Numbered from the stretch's first letter, positions 19,411 to 29,066 are shown. The stretch: DNA of 64,000 nucleotides from Psychrobacter sp. P11F6 (GCF_001435295.1 NZ_CM003594.1:2686574-2750573), one strand, 5' to 3'. The notes: generated by a model not told the origin, from the letters alone. Made by a program: numbers and translations.

Positions 19411-20469
19411 ATGACAATAGCGAGAACAACAGCAACGACTACCACTCACATTGGCCACACCCCTGCTGATATGACCCAATGGACAGGGCGCGCCGAGCCA
19501 TTTGAGACGGCACGCGCCCGCTATTGGTATCAGCTTGCTCAGCCTTATGAGAGTCAAAATATTGGGCTAATTGGCTTTGCATGTGATCAAGGGGTCAGAC
19601 GTAATCAAGGCCGCGTGGGTGCTAGAGCAGCCCCGCCATTAATTCGTCGAGCATTTGCTACGCTGCCAGTCATCGCTGAATTGCAACAGCGCTTTGATGG
19701 ACAATTATCAACCTTATTGGGTGATGCTGGTGACATTCATTGTCACGACGATGATGACTTTGCCACGAATACTCTTGAACAAGCTCAGATTAAATATGCT
19801 GAGGAAGGGAGCGCTATCGTCAAGCAAGGCGGTTTGCCTATCGGATTGGGCGGTGATCATGCCATCGCTTACGGCAGCTTTTTAGGGTTATGGCAGGCTT
19901 TAGAAAGTCAAAACGATACAACTATCAGCACACATACAGCACCTACTATCGGAATTATTAATTTTGATGCCCACCTTGATATTCGCCAATCTGATGTAGC
20001 GACTTCTGGTACACCATTTCGCCAAATTGCTGAGCACCTTGATGCACATGGTCAGCCCTTTCATTATTGCTGTATTGGCGTCAGTCGATTTTCTAATACG
20101 GCGGCGCTCTTTGATCGCGCTGAGCAGTTAGGTGTACAAGTAATCAGTGACGAAGACTGTCAGCAGCAGCCTTGGGATACGCTTGCTGAGCAAGTCAAAA
20201 GCTTTATCGATCAGGTTGATATCGTGTATTTAACCATCGATATGGATTGCTTGCCATCTAGCGTCGTTCCAGGAGTTAGCGCACCTGCCGCCTTTGGCAT
20301 TGAGCTAGGTTTCGTTGAACGCATGGTAAAAACTATCATGGCCACTGGTAAAGTAAAAATGGCCGACATTGCTGAGATTAATCCTACCTTTGATATTGAC
20401 AGTCGTAGCTGCAAAGTTGCTGCTCGCTTACTAGCGACTATGGTAGAGCAGCATTTACTTGTCACCTAG
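19411..20469 (+). CDS. hutG: Formimidoylglutamase
   Basis: An arginase-family Mn enzyme that cleaves N-formimidoylglutamate to glutamate and formamide. Metal-binding motifs are GGDHA (147-151), DAHLD (186-190) and DMD (277-279). The 352-residue length is somewhat above usual (about 310-320). The first 20 or so residues are Thr-rich and non-conserved, and a later in-frame ATG at 19471 (MTQWTG) is possible. It lies between hutH and hutI. The pathway therefore takes the one-step HutG route rather than HutF. Confidence 0.9.
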   Translation: MTIARTTATTTTHIGHTPADMTQWTGRAEPFETARARYWYQLAQPYESQNIGLIGFACDQGVRRNQGRVGARAAPPLIRRAFATLPVIAELQQRFDGQLSTLLGDAGDIHCHDDDDFATNTLEQAQIKYAEEGSAIVKQGGLPIGLGGDHAIAYGSFLGLWQALESQNDTTISTHTAPTIGIINFDAHLDIRQSDVATSGTPFRQIAEHLDAHGQPFHYCCIGVSRFSNTAALFDRAEQLGVQVISDEDCQQQPWDTLAEQVKSFIDQVDIVYLTIDMDCLPSSVVPGVSAPAAFGIELGFVERMVKTIMATGKVKMADIAEINPTFDIDSRSCKVAARLLATMVEQHLLVT

Positions 20470-20516
20470 GTCTTACGAACAAAGAGCAACGACTTCACAC
20501 TAATCAGGAGCACATT

Positions 20517-21857
20517 ATGAGTGCATCAAAGAACTCCGTATTGAAAAACCCTACAGAACAGACGCTAGACGAGTTTACTATGACGTCATTTGACCATGTC
20601 ATTATTAACGCTAATGTCGCGACTTTTTCAGAGCAATACGGGTTTAATATTCATTCCGACAATCAAGCTGATAGTAACCCATACGGACAATTACTGAACG
20701 CTGCAATCGGTATTAAAAGTGGTAAAATCGCTTGGATTGGTACACAGAATCAAATCACTGTTCATTTACCTAAATATCGAGCTAGTCAAATCACAGATGT
20801 GGATGGCAAATGGGTAACTCCCGGACTCATCGACTGTCACACTCACATCGTTTATGGTGGCAACCGCAGTAACGAGTTTGAGGCACGCCTGCAAGGTGCC
20901 AGTTATCAAGACATTGCGGCACAAGGCGGCGGTATTGTCTCAACCGTCACTGCTACCCGCGCTGCCAGTGTAGAGTCGTTATTTGCACAAAGTGAAAAAC
21001 GGTTGCTTGCACTGATGAAAGAAGGCGTCACCAGTATCGAAATCAAGTCTGGTTATGGCTTAGACTTAGACACGGAACGCAAAATGCTCACGGTCGCTCG
21101 CCAACTGGGAGAGAAATACGATATTCATGTGAGCACTACTTATCTAGCAGCACATGCCCTACCACCTGAATACAAGTCTCACATGCAGGACCGCACAGAC
21201 GAATACATCGAGCAAGTCTGCGAGTGGCTACCCATCTTGCATTCAGAAGGCTTAGTCGATGCGGTCGATGGCTTTTGTGAAAACATTGCCTTTAGTAGCG
21301 ATCAAATCAGATGCGTTTTTGAAGTGGCGCGCGCGTTAGGTCTGCCAGTCAAACTACACTCTGAGCAATTATCTGATATAGGCGGAAGTGCCTTGGTTAC
21401 CGAATATAAGGGGCTGTCGAGCGACCACCTAGAGCACTTATCAGAAGAAGACATCAAAAAAATGGCGGCTAGCAATACCGTTGCAGTGATATTACCAGGA
21501 GCATTTTATACCTTGCGGGATACCAAATTGCCACCGATTGATGCACTACGCAAACATCAAATACCTATCGCAATTTCAACCGACTGCAATCCTGGCACCT
21601 CACCGCTTACCTCATTATTGCTTGCGATGAATATGGGCTGTACGCTATTTTACTTAACCACTGAAGAGGTACTGGCAGGGGCAACTGTTTATGCAGCACA
21701 AGCGCTGGGATTGTCTAATAAAGGCAAAATAGAGATTGGCTGTGATGCAGATTTGGTCTTATGGGATATCGCCCGCCCTGCGGATTTGGCTTATCAGATG
21801 GGACTAAACCCTATTAACGGCATTATGGTTCAAGGCAAGTGGCGTGAGACGGTATAG
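20517..21857 (+). CDS. hutI: Imidazolonepropionase
   Basis: Hydrolyses imidazolonepropionate to formimidoylglutamate. This metal-dependent amidohydrolase shows [18 protein letters not shown] with metal ligands His108 and His110, [14 protein letters not shown]-type [12 protein letters not shown], and [10 protein letters not shown] near residue 357. It has 446 residues, about 25-40 more than usual, from an N-terminal extension and a short insertion near 40-58. CAGGAG before the ATG supports the start. It is the last gene of the hut run and is followed by a terminator. Confidence 0.93.
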   Translation: MSASKNSVLKNPTEQTLDEFTMTSFDHVIINANVATFSEQYGFNIHSDNQADSNPYGQLLNAAIGIKSGKIAWIGTQNQITVHLPKYRASQITDVDGKWVTPGLIDCHTHIVYGGNRSNEFEARLQGASYQDIAAQGGGIVSTVTATRAASVESLFAQSEKRLLALMKEGVTSIEIKSGYGLDLDTERKMLTVARQLGEKYDIHVSTTYLAAHALPPEYKSHMQDRTDEYIEQVCEWLPILHSEGLVDAVDGFCENIAFSSDQIRCVFEVARALGLPVKLHSEQLSDIGGSALVTEYKGLSSDHLEHLSEEDIKKMAASNTVAVILPGAFYTLRDTKLPPIDALRKHQIPIAISTDCNPGTSPLTSLLLAMNMGCTLFYLTTEEVLAGATVYAAQALGLSNKGKIEIGCDADLVLWDIARPADLAYQMGLNPINGIMVQGKWRETV

Positions 21858-21883
21858 CGAACTTATCTAACTACTCACATTAA

Positions 21884-21918
21884 AGAAGCCCCAGTCGTTG
21901 AATGATTGGGGCTTTTTT
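21884..21918 (+). terminator. Intrinsic terminator after hutI
   Basis: AAGCCCCAGTC pairs with GATTGGGGCTT (one wobble) and is followed by TTTTTT, 27 bp after the hutI stop. Confidence 0.88.
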
Positions 21919-22025
21919 AATAATAAATGCACAGCTTTGCTATCTCATTTTCAAAAAACTGAGTAGCGAAAAAAACGACTATTAGCGATACCTATCATAT
22001 CTATCTATCTGTCTAACTTACTTAG

Positions 22026-22610
22026 CTATTTCTTAAACTTATTGTTGAATACGCTGCCAGTATTGGCATCAACATTTAGCCAAACGATACTATTACCTTT
22101 AAGGATATCAGCTTCATAATAGGACGCATGATCACTATAATCTCGGTCGTTTTTAAACTCAATCTCGATAACACGGCCGCCCGATTGTTTTTCAGCAATT
22201 TTCATTGCTTGTTTAACATCAATCTTCGCTTGTTTAAGCGCCTTATAATCTACCAGATCATCACTGTCTAATCGTTCCACATCCGTACTAATCACTCTAC
22301 CATTCATGGCGTCGACTTTGATTTCATAGTTTCGGCTACTGGTTACAAATTCCATCTCATACACACCGCCTTGTGCTTTATCATCATCGTGATCAAAGCT
22401 GGCGCTCATCAATAGACCAGATGACTTTTTCGCCGCAATATTTATTGCTTGTTGTAAGCTTATTCTGCTGGCTTTGGCGGCTTGCACCTCACTTGCTAGC
22501 GGTTGCTGTGTAGATGCATAGATTGTCGTAGTCAACATAGCCGCACCCACTACTACTGCAGCACGGGTACCCAAAGTCGTTAGCGAAAATGGCTTGAAAA
22601 TCTTGCTCAT
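22026..22610 (-). CDS. Exported protein with two PepSY domains
   Basis: A 194-residue secreted protein. A signal peptide (about 1-34, AAVVVGAAMLTTTIYAS) is followed by two PepSY-like repeats: SRISLQQAINIAAKKSSG with YEIKVDAMNGRVIS, then IDVKQAMKIAEKQSGGRVIE with WLNVDANTGSVF. PepSY domains are thought to inhibit proteases or bind metals. The start at 22610 is chosen because GGAG lies 7 bases upstream; a longer frame to 22673 has no ribosome site and would bury the signal peptide. Its role here is unknown. Confidence 0.8.
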   Translation of the reverse strand: MSKIFKPFSLTTLGTRAAVVVGAAMLTTTIYASTQQPLASEVQAAKASRISLQQAINIAAKKSSGLLMSASFDHDDDKAQGGVYEMEFVTSSRNYEIKVDAMNGRVISTDVERLDSDDLVDYKALKQAKIDVKQAMKIAEKQSGGRVIEIEFKNDRDYSDHASYYEADILKGNSIVWLNVDANTGSVFNNKFKK

Positions 22611-22741
22611 AACGGTCTCCACAAAATTAATCTTATTGAGTGTTCTAAAATTATTATCTTTTAAAAAACACACATTATCAATAGATCAATCGTATCACTT
22701 CATAAAAACCACTTTGACTGTTCACGGTAGGTTTAATTCAT

Positions 22742-22774
22742 AAAAAACGCGCCTATCGTTAAAACAAACGCGTT
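22742..22774 (-). terminator. Weak terminator after gdhA
   Basis: On the minus strand AACGCG pairs with CGCGTT across a 17-base loop and is followed by a T-run. It lies about 30 bp after gdhA. The stem is short. Confidence 0.5.
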
Positions 22775-22805
22775 ATTCGTTAGTAGGTGGCTATGATAAA
22801 AGTGC

Positions 22806-24152
22806 TTAGTTTAAAATACCGTAAGCGACCAATGCATCAGCAACTCGTTTAAAGCCAACGATATTTGCACCAGCCATATAGTTGATATAGCCATTATCTG
22901 TTTGACCATACTGTTCTGAGGCGTCAGCTGCGCAGTCATGGATATTTCGCATGATATTTTTGAGGCGCAAGTCGATTTGCTCAAAGCTCTTATACTGACG
23001 GACTGAGTTTTGTGACATCTCAAGCGCAGACACTGCTACACCGCCCGCGTTGGCGGCTTTACCTGGGGCATAATGCACACGGTGCAAACGAATATAGTCG
23101 ATGGCTTCAGCAGTCAATGGCATGTTGGCACCTTCGACAACGTATGTAATGCCATTTTCAACCATGAGCTTGGCATCTTCTTCATTGACTTCATTTTGCG
23201 TCGCTGATGGAATCGCGATGTCACCTTTGAATTGCCACGGCTTTTGCTTCGCAAACCACTCTCCACCATAAACATCGACGTACTCAGCCAACGGTTTGCT
23301 TTTTGCTTTTTGCGCCTTGAGCCAATCAATTTTTTCTTGATTCAGACCCGCTTCATCATACAAAGTCCCTTGTGAGTCTGACACAGTGACGACGATGCCA
23401 CCCAGCATATGGGCTTTTTCAGCAGCATGTAATGAGACGTTACCAGCACCTGAAACCAATACTCTCTTACCTTTGATATCGTCATTTTGCGCCGTAAGCA
23501 TGTTTTCTAAGAAATACACCGCGCCATAACCTGTCGCCTCAGTACGCATCAAACTGCCACCGAAGCCAACGCCTTTACCGGTCAAAACGCCGCCGTATTC
23601 GTGCGTTAAATTTTTATACATAGCAAACATATAGCTGACTTCACGCCCACCCACCCCAATGTCACCAGCGGGCACATCGATGTCTTTATTCACATAGTGA
23701 TGTAGTTCACGCATAAAGGCATAGCAAAAACGGCGGATTTCACTGTCGGTTTTGCCTTTGGGATCAAAATCAGAGCCACCTTTACCGCCGCCCATTGGCA
23801 ATCCAGTCAAAGCGTTTTTGAATATTTGCTCAAAGCCTAAGAACTTCAACACAGATTGGTTGACAGTCGGATGAAATCTCACGCCACCTTTATAAGGACC
23901 TAACGCATTGCTGAACTGGACACGCCAGCCGCGGTTAACCTGAACTTCACCTTGGTCATTTTCCCAGTTAATACGAAAAGCAATAACGCGATCAGGCTCA
24001 ACGAGGCGCTCAAATATTTTAAAAGTATCATATTCTGGGTGGGCGTCGTATAACGGCGCAATCGTAATTGCAACTTCTTTTACCGCTTGAACGAATTCAG
24101 GTTGATGGGCGTAACGCGCTTCGACTTTTTCGATGGCCTGACTGATACTCAT
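22806..24152 (-). CDS. gdhA: NADP-specific glutamate dehydrogenase
   Basis: Interconverts 2-oxoglutarate plus ammonia and glutamate. The 448 residues match the hexameric NADP form of bacteria. Visible blocks are GPYKGGVRFHPTVN, the active-site GLPMGGGKGGSDFDPKGK with catalytic Lys, RFCYAFMRELHHY, and the nucleotide-binding GKRVLVSGAGNVS. GGAAAAG precedes the ATG. Functionally it fits beside the hut and purine genes, which release ammonia and glutamate, but it has its own transcription unit. Confidence 0.95.
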   Translation of the reverse strand: MSISQAIEKVEARYAHQPEFVQAVKEVAITIAPLYDAHPEYDTFKIFERLVEPDRVIAFRINWENDQGEVQVNRGWRVQFSNALGPYKGGVRFHPTVNQSVLKFLGFEQIFKNALTGLPMGGGKGGSDFDPKGKTDSEIRRFCYAFMRELHHYVNKDIDVPAGDIGVGGREVSYMFAMYKNLTHEYGGVLTGKGVGFGGSLMRTEATGYGAVYFLENMLTAQNDDIKGKRVLVSGAGNVSLHAAEKAHMLGGIVVTVSDSQGTLYDEAGLNQEKIDWLKAQKAKSKPLAEYVDVYGGEWFAKQKPWQFKGDIAIPSATQNEVNEEDAKLMVENGITYVVEGANMPLTAEAIDYIRLHRVHYAPGKAANAGGVAVSALEMSQNSVRQYKSFEQIDLRLKNIMRNIHDCAADASEQYGQTDNGYINYMAGANIVGFKRVADALVAYGILN

Positions 24153-24788
24153 ATCTTTTCCTTAGGGTAAAAATGGTGATCGTGCTTACTTACACCGATG
24201 TCACGTCGTATGACAACAAACGAGAGGATTGTAGACACTGGTGTAAAACTGAAATTGCCCCGACACGCTGGCTTGTGTAGAGACAAATGGGATTAAAAAA
24301 GCTGACTGAATTTATGCCTAGATGCCACATTCAGAGACAAGAACATTTTTTATCCCATAATATATATCATTTTTGAGGCGTATAAGTCTAGTAAATATCA
24401 CCATCATGAAAAGTTATAAGCGATTTTTATTGACACAGTCTAGAGTACGCCTTTACATAGCACCTTGAGACGCCGACTGATGAGCTTACAGATCTCATTG
24501 ATTGTGCTAAAAATAGTCCTGTATTACTAAAAAACCTTCCTTTTCCTAATCGGTAAATAAATCAAATATTAATGGAAATTTGTGTATTGATAACCGTTAA
24601 GTAAAGACGAAAGGTCAATAACCAGCACCAAACGGTATAAAAAACCCAAAAACTTGGCTTTTTGCTTGAGCTGATGTATATCAATATTGACAGCAAGGGT
24701 TTATAATAGCCGACTTAGTCAACATTTATTCTCCACCATTACTAACTGTTATTTTATCAATTGAATAACCCGTCATAGAGAAAGCGAT
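24153..24788. other. Long intergenic region upstream of gdhA and the Roadblock gene
   Basis: This 636-bp, AT-rich divergent gap has no supported reading frame. Near its right end, TTGACA (24687-24692) and TATAAT (24702-24707) both occur, but only nine bases apart. They are therefore not a standard promoter pair, though TATAAT alone may be the -10 of the Roadblock gene. No clear operator or terminator was seen. Confidence 0.45.
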
Positions 24789-25151
24789 ATGCGTACAGAT
24801 TCATTCCAGCAAATCTTGGAAGACCTAAACAGCTCATCAGCCGATGTTGAAGCATCTGCCCTTATTTCTAACGATGGTCTGATGATTGCCTCAGCACTAC
24901 CAACGGGCGTTGATGAAGACCGTGTTGGCGCTATGTCAGCGGCTTTATTGTCATTGGGTGACCGCGCAGGTCGTGAGTTGGCACGTGGTAGTATCGATCG
25001 CATTATGATTCAAGGTGAAAAAGGCTACGTGATTATGACCTCATCTGGAGATGAAGCGGTACTTACTATTATGGCAAAACCGAATGCAAAACTTGGTTTG
25101 ATATTCTTAGATATCAAGCGTGCCTCAGAAGCCCTTGCAAAACTTATCTAA
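24789..25151 (+). CDS. Roadblock/LC7-domain protein
   Basis: A 120-residue single-domain Roadblock/LC7 protein. The pattern is typical: an N-terminal helix (FQQILEDLNSSS), then ALISNDGLMIASALP, the helix VGAMSAALLSLGDRAGREL, the strand pair IMIQGEKGYVIMTSSG, and the end helix RASEALAKLI. Bacterial members such as MglB act as dimers on small Ras-like GTPases. No GTPase gene is in the window. It starts a plus-strand cluster with PAS and PhnD-like genes 272 bp downstream. Confidence 0.88.
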   Translation: MRTDSFQQILEDLNSSSADVEASALISNDGLMIASALPTGVDEDRVGAMSAALLSLGDRAGRELARGSIDRIMIQGEKGYVIMTSSGDEAVLTIMAKPNAKLGLIFLDIKRASEALAKLI

Positions 25152-25423
25152 TTGGTAAATTTGGATTTTTGTCGATAACATATTTTTTATTATTTAACGT
25201 CATATAGCACATAGCGCGACTGATAAATATGACTTTAAATCAAAATGAAGTGACTGTCTCATAAAAAATATTTAAGATGGCACACATTATTTGTGTGGAA
25301 TAATAGCCTGATAAATATTGGGACGACGACTGAGCTGAAAGGCAACATGATGTTATCGACAACTACCACACCAGATTGGTTTTTTAATCATTATAAATAT
25401 AACGATAAATAAAGGAGATTACG

Positions 25424-25918
25424 ATGGGTTCTCCAATCCCTGATGCACATAAGCCTGATATGCCCGCTGAGCAGATTACTCTGACTTATTATGATGGTAC
25501 ATCGCGGACTGTCTATGATACTGGTATTGAACGCCCTTATCCTGATGGCAAACTGATTGTATCTCGCACCGATTTGGATGGTGTGCTGACTCACGTCAAC
25601 GATGCTTTTGTCGAAATTAGTGGCTACAGCGTTGATGAGCTTATTGGTCAGCCACAATCTATTTTGCGCCACCCTGATATGCCAAAAGCCGCTTATAAAG
25701 ATTTGTGGGATACCGCAGAAGCTGGGCAAAAATGGCATGGCTACGTTAAGAATTTATGCAAAGATGGCAGTCACTATTGGGTCTATGCGACCGTTGTGCC
25801 AAACATTCGTCGCGGCGAAACAGTGGGTTATACCTCGGTACGCCGTAAGCCATCACGTAGCAAAATCGAAGCTGCTATGGCTCAGTATGCCCAAATGAAT
25901 CAAAATGAGGAAGGCTAA
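25424..25918 (+). CDS. Stand-alone Aer-like PAS-domain protein
   Basis: A 164-residue soluble protein with one PAS domain at about residues 40-145. The stretch VNDAFVEISGYSVDELIGQP, followed by SILRHPDMP and later WHGYVKNLCKDGSHYWV, is the pattern of the FAD-binding PAS of the aerotaxis receptor Aer. It has no kinase, GGDEF or chemotaxis output domain, so a signal must pass by protein contact (inference). AAAGGAG precedes the ATG. It ends three bases before the PhnD-like gene, showing tight coupling. Confidence 0.85.
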   Translation: MGSPIPDAHKPDMPAEQITLTYYDGTSRTVYDTGIERPYPDGKLIVSRTDLDGVLTHVNDAFVEISGYSVDELIGQPQSILRHPDMPKAAYKDLWDTAEAGQKWHGYVKNLCKDGSHYWVYATVVPNIRRGETVGYTSVRRKPSRSKIEAAMAQYAQMNQNEEG

Positions 25919-25921
25919 ATC

Positions 25922-26671
25922 ATGACGACACACAATATGTTAATCGCCCCTGATTTTTCTCCTGAGCGTTTTGCAGGCTGGCACATGTTTAATATCTTGA
26001 TTCAAAAACGTGCCAACCTAAATATGCATCTGAACATACCTACCTCACATGCTGAACAAGAGCAAATCATTGAGGCAGGTGACATTCAAGTTATCTATGC
26101 CAACCCATTTGATGCAGCCACTTTGATCCGTGAACAAGGCTATCGCGCTGTTGCACGCCCTATCGGCAAATCGGATGAGATGGTCATTGCTGCTGCGGCA
26201 AACAGTGATATCAAGCGCTTAGAAGACATTAAAGCGGGTGCGACCGTAGCAATGGCAGACAACCGTGATGTTAAGCTGATCGGCTTACGCTTGCTAGAAG
26301 CTGTGGATATAGAAGAGTCTGATCTTAAATGGGATATCACTGAGACTTATCAGGCAGCCGCCCGTAAAGTCATCAAAGGTGATGCTCAAGCGGCTTTTTT
26401 CTTGGCAGAGATTTTTCATAGCTTTTCACGCTTGACCAAAACTCAGCTGTCAGTGCTAATCGAAAGTGATTTGGCAGACATTAGCCATGTATTATTGATT
26501 AAAGATGACTTTCCTGATACAGAAATATTCATGAATGCGATCCTGAACTTGCATAATGATGACGATGGTAGAGAAGCATTGGCTGAACTTGGCATGCCTC
26601 AAGGGTTTGAAGCCATGGACGAAGAAGATGCTGAATTTATGATAGATTTGATGCAAACTTTACTTGATTAA
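25922..26671 (+). CDS. Leaderless PhnD-like binding protein
   Basis: A 249-residue protein resembling PhnD-type phosphonate/phosphate-binding proteins; IQVIYANPFDAATLIREQGY (57-76) followed by RAVARPIG is the clearest match. Unlike transport proteins it has no signal peptide or lipobox and starts directly with MTTHNMLIAPDFS, so it should stay in the cytoplasm. No permease or ATPase gene is near. It is coupled to the PAS gene. A role as an intracellular ligand sensor is inferred; the ligand is unknown. Confidence 0.75.
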   Translation: MTTHNMLIAPDFSPERFAGWHMFNILIQKRANLNMHLNIPTSHAEQEQIIEAGDIQVIYANPFDAATLIREQGYRAVARPIGKSDEMVIAAAANSDIKRLEDIKAGATVAMADNRDVKLIGLRLLEAVDIEESDLKWDITETYQAAARKVIKGDAQAAFFLAEIFHSFSRLTKTQLSVLIESDLADISHVLLIKDDFPDTEIFMNAILNLHNDDDGREALAELGMPQGFEAMDEEDAEFMIDLMQTLLD

Positions 26672-26764
26672 TTATTAATTACTACTTATTAATTGGCACG
26701 TTGCACCGTTTCGCTTAGTGAAGTCATAGCCTATTGTCGCTCAATAGTGACTATATCATTTTGA

Positions 26765-26848
26765 CCATACGATATTAGCCATAAGCTGTTAGCCATACGA
26801 TATTAGCCATACGATATTAGCCATAAGCTGTTAGCCATAAGCTGTTAG
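26765..26848. repeat. Six tandem 14-bp repeats of two alternating types
   Basis: Unit A is CCATACGATATTAG and unit B is CCATAAGCTGTTAG. They occur head to tail in the order A B A A B B, followed by a decayed CCATACAATAG. The array lies 36 bp before the next start codon. The units are contiguous without spacers. Confidence 0.95.
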
Positions 26849-26884
26849 CCATACAATAGACACTATGACGTAAAGGACACTATT

Positions 26885-27502
26885 ATGTCTGATTTAGACC
26901 TTATTAAAGAAAATGAGATGGAAGCACGCCGAGTATTTCGTTTATATTCGCGTAAAGTGTTTTTGGCACCCAATAACCGTCATTTTCATGAACAACGTAT
27001 CAATGCCGCATTACTTTTAACCGAAAAAGAGCCGCTGCAAGGTGCCGTCGCAGACTTTTTTTATGGCTGTTGGTATGACATTCCTTACGATGTAAATAAC
27101 CTGTTTACGCGTATTAAAGATCGCTTGTACCCTCATGTCCAGCAAGGGTTTCGCGACTGTATTAGTAAGAAGCGATATATTCAACGCAATAGTATGCTGG
27201 CGACTCGCTGGAGTGTCCTGATATCGCCATCTCTCAATGAGCAAAAACAGCGATTGCTTATCAGTAGCGATGACGCCAAAGAAATATCCAAAGACATCAC
27301 CGCTGAGCTCATGCAGGCGCGTGAAGATAAGGATTGGGGCACGATTGAGCAGATCGAAAACGAATTCTTTGCTCACTGTATCGCTCGCAATGATCGACTT
27401 GCCTTCTCGTTAGTATGGTTTCGCTTGGGTAAAAGCGACTGGCAGTTCGATGAGCGCTGGAACAACTGTCAACAGCATCTTGATCAGACCATCAAGACCT
27501 AA
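26885..27502 (+). CDS. Uncharacterised protein in the Roadblock/PAS cluster
   Basis: A 205-residue soluble protein that I do not recognise. It looks mainly helical, with an aromatic core stretch GAVADFFYGCWYDIPYD near residue 53, a basic SKKRYIQRN segment near 95, and an acidic helical region near 130-165. It has no signal peptide, membrane segment or known motif. AAAGGA precedes the ATG. It lies in line with the PAS and PhnD-like genes, separated only by the tandem repeat, and 29 bp before the next gene. Confidence 0.7.
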   Translation: MSDLDLIKENEMEARRVFRLYSRKVFLAPNNRHFHEQRINAALLLTEKEPLQGAVADFFYGCWYDIPYDVNNLFTRIKDRLYPHVQQGFRDCISKKRYIQRNSMLATRWSVLISPSLNEQKQRLLISSDDAKEISKDITAELMQAREDKDWGTIEQIENEFFAHCIARNDRLAFSLVWFRLGKSDWQFDERWNNCQQHLDQTIKT

Positions 27503-27531
27503 TTTATCGCCGATTTAACCCTTTCATCACA

Positions 27532-28158
27532 ATGGTAGCCGCTATGTCCTCTTACTTAAATGCTGATAAAACGTATCTAACCCTCACTCCAGCCGGTATT
27601 TTTGAGGCATTTTCACAAAGTGAGCCCACTGATGAACAGCTGTCATTACAAGACTTAATGTCCTATGGGGAGACGTTGCTCGCCGCTGATTGGCTTGAGC
27701 GTTATTCTGACGAATGGCTACAGAGCTTTATAGAACATGGCTGGATTGAAAAGCTGTCTTTGTTATTACCCGCACCCAATCTGCCATTGGATCAGTTTTT
27801 ACCGTATGTGGTTGCCAGCTTATCCGGTAAACGCCGTGCCGCTATTGGCTCTGATGAAGGGTTTTGCCTAGCACGAATCGGTTACAGCCAAGAAGAAGCG
27901 GACATGCTAAGTGTTGCAGCTGCTGACTTTTCAGGTTTTATGATTCGCCAAAAACAACGCGGCTGGGCGGTTGAAAGCCAAGCCATCTCGTTTTTTCAAC
28001 AAGTTGACTTACTGATTCCTGAGACCAGCTTTGTGTTTTTATGGATTGATGGTTCAGGTTACGCCCTCATCATCGATGGCGAGCCTTTAACTAATAGCCG
28101 CGCCTTTGTTGAGATGGTATGGGCATTGAAAACGTCTGGCTTAAGATTTCTTAGCTAA
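27532..28158 (+). CDS. Uncharacterised protein with a possible C-terminal Roadblock-like domain
   Basis: A 208-residue soluble protein with no sure family. Its second half (about 103-205) follows the layout of the Roadblock protein at the head of this cluster: AIGSDEGFCLARIG resembles ALISNDGLMIASAL, then a helix (EEADMLSVAAADFSGFMI), a strand pair (FVFLWIDGSGYALII) and a closing helix. The first half is helical and unassigned. This match is by eye and needs a structure search. The start may instead be the ATG at 27544; neither has a clear ribosome site. Confidence 0.65.
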   Translation: MVAAMSSYLNADKTYLTLTPAGIFEAFSQSEPTDEQLSLQDLMSYGETLLAADWLERYSDEWLQSFIEHGWIEKLSLLLPAPNLPLDQFLPYVVASLSGKRRAAIGSDEGFCLARIGYSQEEADMLSVAAADFSGFMIRQKQRGWAVESQAISFFQQVDLLIPETSFVFLWIDGSGYALIIDGEPLTNSRAFVEMVWALKTSGLRFLS

Positions 28159-28369
28159 TTCAACCAAACCGCTTGATATACCATTAAATATCCATATGAC
28201 ACGCTGCCATACTGACCCGTGCGCTTATATCAAACCAAGCGCACTTCTTTCAATCTCTTTCTCTCATCTTCTGCTATAGCCGATTTGTATACAAGGATAA
28301 GGTATTACAAATTGCACTTAGGCTTTACGCATTATTAAGATGTGATATTCAAATAAATTATGAAATAAA

Positions 28370-28399
28370 AAAAAAGACGCTATTTACAGCGTCTTTTTT
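28370..28399. terminator. Bidirectional intrinsic terminator
   Basis: An 11-bp stem, AAAAAAGACGC pairing with GCGTCTTTTTT, has an eight-base loop. It lies between the Roadblock cluster and the convergent hdeD-like gene, with T-runs on both strands. Confidence 0.9.
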
Positions 28400-28419
28400 G
28401 TTTGTTGCTACAACTACAT

Positions 28420-28941
28420 TTATATATTGCGCACTATAATTGATGGTATACGTGAATACATAATTAATGATATGCCGTTAGATATCAACTCGACGGCCAA
28501 CAGTATGCCAAGAATATACGTCGCTGATTGCGGATAACTGGTAAATATCATGATAGCCAATATAATTGAGAGCAGACCTGAGAGTAATATTGGGACAAAA
28601 GCCACTGTCCGACGTAGACCGAAAGCAACAACAACTCTGACTATACCCGTTGCCATAAATAAAATAGCAATTACCATGGTCAAGGTTAATATGCCTTGTA
28701 ACGGATCTTGTAATAACTCAATGCCAATCAATACACCAAGTACACCGCCGATGGCCGCTAGCACTTTTCCAGTGGTACTATGTGCTCGAAACAAGGCAAT
28801 AAACTGTAAAACACCCACTAAAAGAAAGATAAAACCTGCTAACTGCTCAGCGGCCAAAGTGGCGCTAAGAGGATTAAAAAATGCAAAGATACCGCCAAGA
28901 ATACTAATGATGCCAATGACTAACCACAGTGTACGATTCAT
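28420..28941 (-). CDS. HdeD-family membrane protein
   Basis: A 173-residue inner-membrane protein with about six hydrophobic helices in paired repeats of the DUF308/HdeD type: LVIGIISILGGIFAFFNPLS, then GVLGVLIGIELLQDPLQGIL and LLSIILAIMIFTSYP. E. coli HdeD is linked to acid resistance at high cell density; no such role can be read here. It is a single-gene unit that ends at the shared terminator. Confidence 0.85.
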   Translation of the reverse strand: MNRTLWLVIGIISILGGIFAFFNPLSATLAAEQLAGFIFLLVGVLQFIALFRAHSTTGKVLAAIGGVLGVLIGIELLQDPLQGILTLTMVIAILFMATGIVRVVVAFGLRRTVAFVPILLSGLLSIILAIMIFTSYPQSATYILGILLAVELISNGISLIMYSRIPSIIVRNI

Positions 28942-29066
28942 AAGACGACCTTATTTTACATTTAATAGAAAATAAATTATATCGCAAACCTTACTTTGTG
29001 TTGTATAACGGTAGTAATATCTTCGAGTAGTCCTGTTAATATCAGAGTGTGGGCATTGATTTGTGG

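Noticed and set aside
24687..24707. TTGACA and TATAAT as a paired sigma70 promoter
   Set aside because: The spacer is only nine bases, far from the usual 17.
26693..26708. Sigma54 promoter (TGGCAC/TTGCA)
   Set aside because: The two elements are separated by one base instead of five.
26765..26848. Repeat array considered as a CRISPR
   Set aside because: Units are 14 bp, contiguous and of two types, with no spacers and no cas genes.
28285..28294. TTGTATACAA palindrome as a second HutC/GntR site
   Set aside because: It lies between the 3' ends of convergent genes, with no promoter to control.
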